A stretch of 23,327 nucleotides of DNA from Terriglobia bacterium (GTDB lineage Bacteria; Acidobacteriota; Terriglobia; UBA7540): NCBI GenBank assembly GCA_030040515.1, contig JASHTO010000309.1, positions 1 through 23,327 of the forward strand, given 5' to 3'. Position numbers and translations under genes: made by a program. The notes beneath the pieces were generated by a model. The model did no database searches. It had not been told where the DNA came from and saw only the letters and a program-made list of their open reading frames with translations. Shown here piece after piece: positions 16,623 through 23,327 of the stretch (positions are counted from its first letter, which is position 1; every line of letters starts with the position of its first letter).

Positions 16623-16949
16623 ATGCCCATTGAGCTGACGGCCAAAGCCGTTTCTAAGGTCAAAGAAATCATGTCCCAGCAGGAACCCCAGCCGGCAGGA
16701 CTGCGCGTCGGCGTCGCGGGCGGCGGTTGCTCGGGATTTTCTTACCAAATGAACTTCGAGAGCCAGAGCAATCCCATCGATAAAGTGTATGAGTTCGACG
16801 GCTTGAAGGTATTCGTTGACCAAGCCTCTCTCATGTACCTGAACGGTACGAAGATTGATTATGTTGAGACCCTCGAAGGCGCGGGGTTTAAGTTTGAGAA
16901 TCCCAACGTGAAAACGACTTGCGGCTGCGGCAGTTCCTTCAGCGTTTAA
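16623..16949 (+). CDS. erpA: A-type iron-sulfur cluster carrier (ErpA/IscA family)
   Basis: A 108-residue protein, the usual length for the HesB/IscA/ErpA family that binds a cluster and passes it to apo-enzymes. The three conserved cysteines are present: Cys36 in GGGCSGFSY, and Cys100 and Cys102 in TTCGCGSSFSV. MPIELTAKAVSKVKEIM and the VDQASLMYLNGTKIDYVE segment are also typical. ATG 16623 has AGGAG six bases upstream. It stands alone; no isc or suf genes are near, so ErpA rather than IscA is assumed but not proven. Confidence 0.92.
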   Translation: MPIELTAKAVSKVKEIMSQQEPQPAGLRVGVAGGGCSGFSYQMNFESQSNPIDKVYEFDGLKVFVDQASLMYLNGTKIDYVETLEGAGFKFENPNVKTTCGCGSSFSV

Positions 16950-17087
16950 GCTCGCGGAGCACAGATCGCAGTAATCTCCCAAGCAGTTAGAACGGTTTCG
17001 AAAACCTCCGTGGCGCTCAAGGGCGTACACGGGGGTTTGGCTTTCCCGGCCGCTTTAGGCGGAAGGGTGCCCGCCTTTCTCTCGCCT

Positions 17088-17123
17088 AAAAAAATGCGCG
17101 GCCTCGGAATTCGAGGCCGCGCA
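17088..17123 (-). terminator. Intrinsic terminator of the DUF4382-like lipoprotein gene
   Basis: A perfect 12-bp stem (TGCGCGGCCTCG at 17095-17106 with CGAGGCCGCGCA at 17112-17123, loop GAATT) is followed on the minus strand by seven T residues (17094-17088). It sits about 50 bases downstream of the stop of the minus-strand gene at 17176, a textbook rho-independent terminator. A second inverted repeat, TTTAGGCG / CGCCTAAA (17054-17061, 17083-17090), lies just beyond. Confidence 0.88.
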
Positions 17124-17175
17124 CGGAAGGCCATACCATTCGACTTAGCCCGACGCTTGGAGAAATGGCTCCCGA

Positions 17176-18666
17176 TCAATTCGGAAGCTGATGGACCCCT
17201 CTAGCCTGCATGACCCAGGTGGGGGCAGTCCAGGAGGCTCCAGTGGTTGTGGATGTCCCGCTGGTCTGCAAGTAGAACAAATCCCCACGGACGTTCAGGG
17301 TGGGCGCCGCGGTCAAGTTGATCAAGCCGGAGACGCCATTAAAGTTGGTGTCCGGGTAGGTGAGCACAGTGATGGGATTTGCTTGAAACAGCGCACCACA
17401 CGGAGTCATCGTGAAACCGCCGGTAATTCCGTCAGATTGGTCAGCCAGCAGAGTATTGAAGTTCCCCATCACGTTTCGCGGCCGCAGAAAGATGCGGTTC
17501 GCGGACATGCTGGGTGAAGTGCCCGAGCCGAGAACGCCAAATACGGCCACTTTCTCCGCCACCCCCAACGTCTGCGGACTGAATGTGAAGCCCTCGCGGT
17601 TCCAGTGTTGCCAATTGACGAAGTACTTGGTGCTGCTCGACACGGTAACATTCAAGCTGGAATGCATCGGAATCGTCCCGTTCATGCTGGGAACTTCGTC
17701 ATCCACGAGCAGGGTGAACGAAGTGGCGTTGCCGGAGCCATCCCGTGTGACGGCGAGGACTTTGCCGAGAAACGCCGACTTCTGGCTGGAGGGCGAGGTC
17801 TGCTCCTCCGAATCGACGGTCTGGGCAATGATCTGCCCGCTGGTATTGATGATGGCGTCCACCTCAACAAAAGTATTCGCCGTAAGGTCGGAGAAGGTTG
17901 TCACACCGTCGCCTTCAAACGTCGTGTTGCTGTCGGCGTAAATTGTGTACGTCTGTCCCGTGCCATCGGCGACGGTCAGAGTGAAACTCCCTGTGAAGCC
18001 GCTGGGAAGGTTGCTCGTGCTGGTGCTCCCCACTACCCCGTAGAGCGAATCGGCCTCGCCCACGGTGGTTCCGGAAAGAGTGTTGGGGGTGATGGTGATC
18101 ACCGGATCGACAGTCCCCGTCACCTGGCCGTTGGCATCCACCTGTGCCGACTTGCGCAGATTAAAGTCCATGGTGATCCCGGTGGTCGTGGAAGCTGACA
18201 CCACCAATGCGGGACTGATATTGATGGTGAAGGTCGACGCCGTCAGGGTAACGGGAACCGAAACCGCGCTGGGTGGGCTGGTGCTGGTATTGATGGCGTA
18301 CATCTCCGGATTGGCGATGGTCATCTGGATCTGGCTGTACGTCCCGCTGTTCACGCTCGCCGTGCTGAGAACATTGGTGAAATCTTCCAAGCGGGCAAAG
18401 TCCACCGTGGCGGGCGAGGTGCTGGAAATAAGGGTTACCGGCGTACCACCGCCTTGCGGAATCAGACTGGCGGAGGTGATGGTGGCGATAAAGGACTCAA
18501 CGTCGCAGATGGGCGCATCGGTCCCAAATGTAACGATCGACCCTGAGGACAAGTTGGAAGACGGCGTGGTTGAACTGGATGCGCCGTTAGAGCCGCAGCC
18601 AATCATCAACGCTGCAACCACGACAAGCACTCCGCCTGCCAGGAGTGCGATTACTTTTTTACTCAT
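17176..18666 (-). CDS. DUF4382/DUF5666-like lipoprotein
   Basis: A 496-residue exported protein. The N terminus MSKKVIALLAGGVLVVVAALMIGC is a lipoprotein-type signal with Cys24 as the likely lipidation site, followed by a Ser/Thr-rich linker. Residues ~42-195 look like DUF4382 (GSIVTFGTDAPICDVESFIATITSASL, then VDFARLEDFTNVL and SGTYSQIQMTIANPEM). The remainder contains repeated beta-barrel-like units of DUF5666 type (TYTIYADSNTTFEG, NTFVEVDAIINTSGQIIAQTV). These families are abundant in Acidobacteriota and have no known activity. ATG 18666 has AGGGGGGAT upstream at good spacing, preferred over the longer frame to 18729. Base composition and low charge fit a secreted protein. A strong terminator follows. 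Confidence 0.8.
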   Translation of the reverse strand: MSKKVIALLAGGVLVVVAALMIGCGSNGASSSTTPSSNLSSGSIVTFGTDAPICDVESFIATITSASLIPQGGGTPVTLISSTSPATVDFARLEDFTNVLSTASVNSGTYSQIQMTIANPEMYAINTSTSPPSAVSVPVTLTASTFTINISPALVVSASTTTGITMDFNLRKSAQVDANGQVTGTVDPVITITPNTLSGTTVGEADSLYGVVGSTSTSNLPSGFTGSFTLTVADGTGQTYTIYADSNTTFEGDGVTTFSDLTANTFVEVDAIINTSGQIIAQTVDSEEQTSPSSQKSAFLGKVLAVTRDGSGNATSFTLLVDDEVPSMNGTIPMHSSLNVTVSSSTKYFVNWQHWNREGFTFSPQTLGVAEKVAVFGVLGSGTSPSMSANRIFLRPRNVMGNFNTLLADQSDGITGGFTMTPCGALFQANPITVLTYPDTNFNGVSGLINLTAAPTLNVRGDLFYLQTSGTSTTTGASWTAPTWVMQARGVHQLPN

Positions 18667-19033
18667 GAGAATATCCCCCCTAAAAAAGTTGATTATGTGT
18701 CCATCGCCGCTCTTCGCATGTGTTTTCACGGACCTTTCAGGTCTCTAGCGCGGTCCTTCCGCCAAACTCACTTGTTGATTAACCAGTCTGACTGCAATCG
18801 ATTAGGTTGTTCCACTGTTTATCAAGTGGAACTCGGAATTTCACATCACAGGGCATTTCCACATCGGGGCATTTATCGGTTCGCATACGTCCGAACTCGC
18901 CTTTCCTACTCGAGCTCTTACCCATTTCAACCACTGAGCGACTACTGTGTGTTTCGCTCCTGCCGTCTTCAACCCTCATGCGGGCAGAAAGTTGCGGTGT
19001 AGGGAATTAACCTGACGGGCAAGCCTGAAGCGC
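18667..19033. other. Gap upstream of the lipoprotein gene, with a possible PilZ-like fragment
   Basis: This gap has no clear gene. On the minus strand a 66-codon frame (18779-18979) contains CPDVEMPCDVKFRVPL and QWNNLIDCSQTG, which recall the start of a PilZ domain (c-di-GMP binding), but it stops right after the T-G, lacks a ribosome binding site and is shorter than any PilZ domain. A small perfect hairpin GACCT-GAA-AGGTC lies nearer the lipoprotein start. Base composition here is lower in G+C than in the flanking genes. Confidence 0.3.
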
Positions 19034-19519
19034 TTAATTCAACCTGGCGCGCAGGCGGCGGATTCCTGTGTGGGCGAGCTGATAGTGGGGATCAATTTCC
19101 ACGGCCTTTTGGTAGCAGGAGAGGGCGCGTGCGAATTGATGTTTCATCTCCCACACCCGGCCGAGGTTGAAGTAGGGAAATGCCGGGTTGTCGTAACGCA
19201 CCGCTCGGGTGGCCATTTCGAGCCAGGGAATGGCTTCGTTGGGATCGCCCTTCTCAATGAAGTAGGCTCCAATGTCGTTATACGGGTTGCCGAAGTCCGG
19301 ATCGATTTCGATGGCGCGGTGGCACTCCGCGATGGCCGCATCGTAATCACCCATGAAACTGTAAGTCCAACCCAGAAAGGTGTGCGCTTCGGCGGTGGGG
19401 TAGATTTCAATTGACTGGCGATAGAGCTCCACGGCTTCGTGCAACTCGCCCTTCATTTGATGGCGATACGCGTCGCGGAAAAGCTCGATGGCCTGATTGA
19501 GAATTTCGTCTTCGGGCAT
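19034..19519 (-). CDS. TPR-repeat protein
   Basis: A 161-residue soluble protein consisting almost entirely of TPR helices. Clear repeats are RDAYRHQMKGELHEAVELY, AEAHTFLGWTYSFMGDYDAA, GNPYNDIGAYFIEKGDPNEA and AFPYFNLGRVWEMKHQFARA, each ending near an I-x-x-P or similar turn. It is a scaffold or adaptor by family; the partner is unknown. The frame extends upstream to 19819, but that region is antisense to the NAD synthetase gene and unlike TPR, so ATG 19519 with GGGGA upstream is chosen. It is divergent from nadE, with a shared 73-base promoter region. Confidence 0.84.
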   Translation of the reverse strand: MPEDEILNQAIELFRDAYRHQMKGELHEAVELYRQSIEIYPTAEAHTFLGWTYSFMGDYDAAIAECHRAIEIDPDFGNPYNDIGAYFIEKGDPNEAIPWLEMATRAVRYDNPAFPYFNLGRVWEMKHQFARALSCYQKAVEIDPHYQLAHTGIRRLRARLN

Positions 19520-19539
19520 CTTTTCGTCCCCGCGGAGCT

Positions 19540-19597
19540 TCGACAAGGGCTCAAAACGTCCGCTATAATTATAACGCACTGAAGGACATCCTGTGAA
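19540..19597. promoter_or_regulatory. Overlapping divergent promoters for the TPR gene and nadE
   Basis: Rightward: TCGACA (19540-19545) and a perfect TATAAT (19564-19569) with an 18-base spacer. Leftward: TTCACA (19597-19592 on the minus strand) and TATAAT (19573-19568), also an 18-base spacer. The two -10 boxes overlap in the palindrome CTATAATTATAG-like core, and the leftward -35 overlaps the nadE start codon. The two genes cannot easily be transcribed at the same moment. Confidence 0.68.
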
Positions 19598-21236
19598 AAT
19601 CGCCCTGGCGCAAATAGACACCACGATCGGCGACTTTGCCGGCAACACCGATTTAATTGTCAGGAACGCGGCCTGCGCGCGCGAGCGCGGCGCCGATTTG
19701 GTGGTGTTTCCAGAGCTGGCCCTTTGCGGATATCCACCGCGCGACCTGCTGGAGAAGCCCGGATTCATTGAGCGCTCGGAAAGTGAGCTGATCCGCCTAG
19801 CGCGCAATTTGCCTCCCATTCCAGCGCTGGTGGGTTACGTGCGCCGCTCGCTCGCCCACCAGGGCAAACAAGTGGCAAACGCCGCGGCCTGGCTGGAGGG
19901 CGGCCGGGTGGTTTTGGATTATGCCAAGATTCTGCTCCCCTTTTACGATGTTTTCGATGAATCGCGTTACTTTGAGCCCGGCACCGCCGTGTGCGTCCAC
20001 GAGTTCAAGGGCTCCCGCATCGGCATCACCATTTGCGAAGACGTGTGGAATGACAAGAATTTCTGGACGAATCGCCTCTACCCTCGGGATCCCGTGGAGG
20101 AGTGCATTGCCGCGGGCGCCAATCTGCTGCTCAACATCGCCTCCTCGCCCTACAACACGGAAAAAATTCAATTGCGCTACGACATGCTGAAGGCGATTGC
20201 CGGCAAGCGCAAAATTCCCGTCGCTTACGTCAATCACGTGGGAGGAAACGACCAACTGCTGTTTGATGGCTCGAGCCTGGCCTTCAACGCCCGCGGTGAT
20301 CTCTGCGCGCGCGCCCACGCCTTCGCCCAGGATCTGGTGATTTTCGATACCGAAGATGGCGAGCGGGAAATTCGCCGCGCCCCTGAAACCGAATCCGAGG
20401 AGATCTATCTGGCGCTCACGGTGGGCATTGGCGATTACGTGCGCAAGTGTGGATTCAAGAAAGCTTTGGTGGGTTTGAGCGGCGGGATTGATTCCTCGCT
20501 CGTCGCCACGCTGGCGGCGGACGCCCTGGGCCCTGAGAACGTGTTGGGCGTGAGCATGCCCGGCCCCTATTCGTCGCCGGGCAGCATTCGTGACGCGGAG
20601 ACGCTGGCGCGTAATCTGGGCATCGAGTTCCGCGTCATTCCCATCACTCCGGTTTTCGAAAGCTATCTTGAGACGCTCGACTCGGCTTTCGAAGGCGCGC
20701 CCCGTGACGTGACGGAAGAGAATATTCAGGCGCGAATTCGCGGCAACATTCTGATGGCGCTTTCCAATAAGTTCGGCTCGTTGCTGCTGACTACAGGGAA
20801 CAAGTCCGAACTGGCCGTGGGATATTGCACCCTCTACGGAGATATGGCGGGAGGGCTGGCGGTGATTGCCGACGTGCCCAAGACCACAGTATATTCCCTG
20901 GCGCGATACATCAACCGCTCGGGCGAGCGCATCCCGCAGGCCTGCCTCGAAAAGCCTCCGTCCGCCGAACTGCGCCCCAACCAAACCGACCAGGATTCAC
21001 TGCCTCCCTATGAAACGCTCGATGCCATTCTGAAAGCCTACATTGAGGAAAATCGCAGCACGGATGAAATCGCCGCGGCGCTCCAACCCATGGATCCGAA
21101 CCTCGTCCGCCGCACCGTGCACATGGTGAATGCCGCAGAGTACAAACGCCAACAGGCCCCGCCCACCCTTAAAGTCACGGCCAAGGCTTTCGGCATGGGC
21201 CGCCGCTATCCGATCGCGCAAAAGTTTTACGAGTAG
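19593..21236 (+). CDS. nadE: Glutamine-dependent NAD+ synthetase
   Basis: A 547-residue two-domain enzyme that makes NAD+ from nicotinic acid adenine dinucleotide, ATP and glutamine-derived ammonia. The N-terminal glutaminase is a carbon-nitrogen hydrolase (residues ~1-260) with its triad Glu41 (FPELALCGY), Lys112 (AKILLPFYDV) and Cys148 (ICEDVW). The C-terminal synthetase (~270-547) has the ATP-pyrophosphatase loop SGGIDSS (296-302), QARIRGN, TTGNKSELAVGYCTLYGDM and PSAELRPNQTDQD. All are intact and length is normal for the bacterial long form. The start is GTG 19593 with AAGGA six bases upstream. It is transcribed away from a TPR gene. Confidence 0.96.
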   Translation: MKIALAQIDTTIGDFAGNTDLIVRNAACARERGADLVVFPELALCGYPPRDLLEKPGFIERSESELIRLARNLPPIPALVGYVRRSLAHQGKQVANAAAWLEGGRVVLDYAKILLPFYDVFDESRYFEPGTAVCVHEFKGSRIGITICEDVWNDKNFWTNRLYPRDPVEECIAAGANLLLNIASSPYNTEKIQLRYDMLKAIAGKRKIPVAYVNHVGGNDQLLFDGSSLAFNARGDLCARAHAFAQDLVIFDTEDGEREIRRAPETESEEIYLALTVGIGDYVRKCGFKKALVGLSGGIDSSLVATLAADALGPENVLGVSMPGPYSSPGSIRDAETLARNLGIEFRVIPITPVFESYLETLDSAFEGAPRDVTEENIQARIRGNILMALSNKFGSLLLTTGNKSELAVGYCTLYGDMAGGLAVIADVPKTTVYSLARYINRSGERIPQACLEKPPSAELRPNQTDQDSLPPYETLDAILKAYIEENRSTDEIAAALQPMDPNLVRRTVHMVNAAEYKRQQAPPTLKVTAKAFGMGRRYPIAQKFYE

Positions 21237-21308
21237 GGCGTGGCGCAAATCCCGGGAAAGCGGCCCTTACTGTCTTCAGTGAACCGCGTCCCCGGCACAA
21301 TCGCGCCG

Positions 21309-21472
21309 GGATACGTCAAAGTCCCGCAACGGCAAGATAACAGGCCAGTGGCGATAGCGACGAGTTATGGAGTGCGGCAGCTTGCTGCCGCTTTTGGTGC
21401 GCCTGCTCGCAGGCGCGCTACGGGCCGGCAGCAAGCTCCCGCACTCCAAACCGACACGACTTTGACGTATCC
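21309..21472. repeat. Nested palindromic intergenic element, copy 3 (different inner sequence)
   Basis: A perfect 15-bp outer inverted repeat, GGATACGTCAAAGTC (21309-21323) / GACTTTGACGTATCC (21458-21472), encloses an inner repeat GGAGTGCGG (21369-21377) / CCGCACTCC (21439-21447). Within this are GCGGCAGC..GCTGCCGC-like and CGCCTGC..GCAGGCG hairpins. The architecture matches the two other elements in this window, but the inner sequence is distinct. It occupies most of the space between nadE and the LuxR-type gene. Confidence 0.7.
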
Positions 21473-21524
21473 TGGACAATTGCGTTCCCGCCATTGAACT
21501 GCCCGGCGAAGTGGAGTAGCCTGA

Positions 21525-22205
21525 TTGCGAGTGGTCAAAGCTGCATCAAAGCGAAAAACCAGCGTATGTCTGATGTCTCCGCATCCGCTGGTGTTGGCCG
21601 AATGGGAGCGGCTGCTTCTGCCGGCGGGTTTCAAACTGAACTCGCGGCGGCTTGAGGCGATGCCGGTCTTCGGCTTGGAGGGGATGTCCCTGCCGCGCGC
21701 CGACGTGTTCGTAACGGACGCGCACGCGCCGCGGCAGGCCACTGAGGTGCTGGTGGCGGGGATCCAGGAACGCTACCCGCGCGCGCGCCAGGTGGTGGTG
21801 GCCGAAAAACTTAGGGAAGCGCACGCCTTTCCACTCCTCCGGCTGGGGGCCAAGGGGCTGCTGAGCTACGAAGAGGCGCACCAGCATCTTGCCCAGGCGC
21901 TGCGCGTCGTCGGTGCGGGGGGATTCTGGGTGCCGCGCGATTTGCTTTCCCGCTTCATCGATTCCAATCTCGGCTTGCGGCGCGAGCGGCGCATCCGTCC
22001 CAGCCCGACGCACGTCAGCCAGCGTGAGCGCGAAGTTCTGAACGCTTTGCTGGAGAATCTCGCCAACAAGGAAATCGCCGACAAGCTGCACATCTCGGAA
22101 AGAACAGTGAAGTTCCACGTCTCCAGCCTGCTGGAAAAGTTCAATGTTCGCCGCCGCACGGACTTGATCCTCCTCACCTTCCAGGACCGCGCTACTGGCC
22201 TATGA
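21525..22205 (+). CDS. LuxR-type transcriptional regulator with degenerate receiver domain
   Basis: A 226-residue protein with a receiver-like N-terminal domain (~12-130) and a LuxR/FixJ helix-turn-helix (~160-220: VSQREREVLNALLENLANKEIADKLHISERTVKFHVSSLL, then KFNVRRRTDLI). The receiver keeps an Asp at the phosphoacceptor position (D65 in VTDAHAP), but the usual acidic pair after the first strand is replaced by SPHP and the conserved Lys after the fifth strand is missing (GAKGLLSYEE). It may therefore work without phosphorylation. TTG 21525 follows GGAG by eight bases; GTG 21531 and ATG 21573 are alternatives. No histidine kinase is next to it. Confidence 0.84.
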   Translation: MRVVKAASKRKTSVCLMSPHPLVLAEWERLLLPAGFKLNSRRLEAMPVFGLEGMSLPRADVFVTDAHAPRQATEVLVAGIQERYPRARQVVVAEKLREAHAFPLLRLGAKGLLSYEEAHQHLAQALRVVGAGGFWVPRDLLSRFIDSNLGLRRERRIRPSPTHVSQREREVLNALLENLANKEIADKLHISERTVKFHVSSLLEKFNVRRRTDLILLTFQDRATGL

Positions 22206-22458
22206 CCTGTACTCTTGTTCAGGTGCTGACCCTGTCCCAAAACTAGCCCTCTTACCGATTGCCACCTCAAGCATCAGGTCGTAACCTTGTCTAGCAATCA
22301 CTTCAGAGAGTGGCCTTGTTGCGGCGCGGGCTGAACGGCGCTCGGGCTGGAGAGTGACGCATTTTTGCAAGGCATGGAATGATCGGGCGCAACGGTCCGC
22401 CGTCGCCCCGCTCGTGCAACTGCCGAGAAGTATCGGTACGCAAGGACACAACCAGGTC

Positions 22459-23327
22459 ATGGACCAAACGTACCATCTCTTCCTCGTTTGCCCCGGAGCG
22501 CACGGTAAGATGCGCAAGGTCCATCTCCCGCTTTTGGCGGTCCGGGTAATCCTGGGCTTGGCTTTAACCGGCATCACCACCGTCGCGGTTCTGGCCAACA
22601 ATTACTTCCGCCTGCTGCTGAAGGTTTCTAACTACAACGCCCTGAGAGCTGAGCGCGAAGCCCTCAAGACTCAGGGCCAGAACCTGGAAGATGCTGTCGT
22701 GAGGTCCAATTTGAAACTGGAATCGTTACAGTCGCTGGCGGCGGACGTCGCTCTGGCTTACACCTTCAGTGATGCAAGGCGCCCGCAGTTGCCTTCGCAG
22801 GTTCTGAGCGTGGCCAGCCGTGGGCTTGCCGGCCTGGGAGCGGATTATGGCGCCACGCTCTGCGCCTTCAACATGATGAAGGTCACGCCGCTCATCAACT
22901 CTTATGCTCCCAGGCCGGCTCTCCAGATTTTTGATGGCGACTATGAAGACGATGCCACACCTTCGCTTTGGCCCGTACGGGGACGCATCACGGCAGGCTT
23001 CGGCGAACGTATGGACCCCTTCACCGGAGAAGACGATTTTCACAAGGGCATTGATATCGCCGCGCCCACCGGAACTCCCGTGCGGGTGGCGGCCGACGGA
23101 ATGCTCTTTCACGCCGGACCCGAGGGGACCTACGGAAATGAGGCATTAATCGACCATGGTTATGGTGTTACCACCAAATACGCCCACCTGAGCGCCATCT
23201 ATGTGAAGGTAGGCGAGCAAGTCACACGCGGGCAGGTCATCGGCGCTGTAGGGGTGACCGGCCGCACCACCGGACCCCACTTGCACTACGAAGTTCTGGT
23301 TCACGGCGAGGCGGTGAATCCCGCGAC
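22459..23327 (+). CDS. Membrane-anchored M23 family metallopeptidase (3' end outside window)
   Basis: The frame is open to the right edge (289 codons). An N-terminal cytoplasmic segment (MDQTYHLFLVCPGAHGKMRKV) precedes a membrane helix (~25-48, LLAVRVILGLALTGITTVAVLA), then a coiled-coil region (~55-105, NALRAEREALKTQGQNLEDAV and SNLKLESLQSLAADVAL). The C-terminal LytM/M23 peptidase domain (~170 on) has the zinc motif HKGID (His195, Asp199), YAHLS, and HLHYE (His274, His276), all intact, so it should cleave cell-wall peptide cross-links. The same arrangement is common in Acidobacteriota. ATG 22459 is preceded only by AAGGA 13 bases away. The 250-base gap before it holds no gene. Confidence 0.92.
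   Translation, partial: MDQTYHLFLVCPGAHGKMRKVHLPLLAVRVILGLALTGITTVAVLANNYFRLLLKVSNYNALRAEREALKTQGQNLEDAVVRSNLKLESLQSLAADVALAYTFSDARRPQLPSQVLSVASRGLAGLGADYGATLCAFNMMKVTPLINSYAPRPALQIFDGDYEDDATPSLWPVRGRITAGFGERMDPFTGEDDFHKGIDIAAPTGTPVRVAADGMLFHAGPEGTYGNEALIDHGYGVTTKYAHLSAIYVKVGEQVTRGQVIGAVGVTGRTTGPHLHYEVLVHGEAVNPA

Noticed and set aside
18065..18748. 227-codon plus-strand frame
   Set aside because: Antisense to the DUF4382-like lipoprotein gene; hydrophobic appearance results from the Ser/Thr-rich codons of the opposite strand.
19797..20984. Long open frame (395 codons) on the minus strand
   Set aside because: It lies wholly antisense to nadE, whose catalytic motifs are unambiguous; the translation is a mirror frame rich in Arg, His and Gly without any motif.
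22200..22601. 133-codon minus-strand frame before and over the M23 gene start
   Set aside because: It overlaps the N-terminal anchor of the peptidase and has no recognisable motif or ribosome binding site.

Overview
The window looks like chromosomal DNA from an acidobacterium, probably an uncultured or metagenome-assembled one. Four things point there: two zinc-ribbon Hanks-type Ser/Thr kinases in tandem, secreted proteins of types common in Acidobacteriota (an acidobacterial hypothetical family, a DUF4382-like lipoprotein, an Ig/Fn3 repeat protein), a C-terminal scrap of an FtsX/ADOP-type permease, and GC-rich palindromic intergenic repeats. No rRNA, tRNA, CRISPR array, insertion sequence or prophage was seen. 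Taxonomy is inferred from family content only.

Layout. 1-2842 (+): the C-terminal part of a large activase-related protein (2-hydroxyacyl-CoA dehydratase activase type), a secreted hypothetical protein, and a ribbon-helix-helix/PIN toxin-antitoxin pair whose first start codon lies inside a perfect operator-like palindrome. 2984-3671 (+): a small hypothetical protein and a short TPR protein. 3684-6147 (-): a secreted protein of unknown role and an Ig/Fn3 repeat exported protein with a structured-looking leader. 6300-7291: about 1 kb with nothing recognisable. 7292-8555 (+): a histidinol dehydrogenase-family gene broken by what looks like an 8-bp deletion. 8965-9648 (+): an FMN-binding split-barrel protein. 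9717-11097 (-): an exosortase with a single small PEP-CTERM substrate immediately upstream, a compact protein-sorting cassette. 11574-16252 (+): two membrane Ser/Thr kinases, one with a multi-pass C-terminal half (frameshifted in a C7 run near its end), one with TPRs. 16623-16949 (+): an ErpA/IscA-type Fe-S carrier. 17176-18666 (-): a DUF4382-like lipoprotein with a clear terminator. 19034-19519 (-) and 19593-21236 (+): a TPR protein and glutamine-dependent NAD+ synthetase fired from overlapping divergent promoters. 21525-22205 (+): a LuxR-type regulator with a degenerate receiver. 22459-end (+): a membrane-anchored M23 peptidase cut by the window edge.

The most unusual structural signal is a set of three intergenic nested palindromes (8735-8864, 16347-16506, 21309-21472). 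Each has outer inverted repeats, an inner inverted repeat of 9-10 bp, and one or more small hairpins inside. The first two share the same inner termini and hairpin modules in opposite orientation. They look like a REP/MITE-type dispersed element. Two of the larger genes carry frameshifts that may be real decay or assembly errors.
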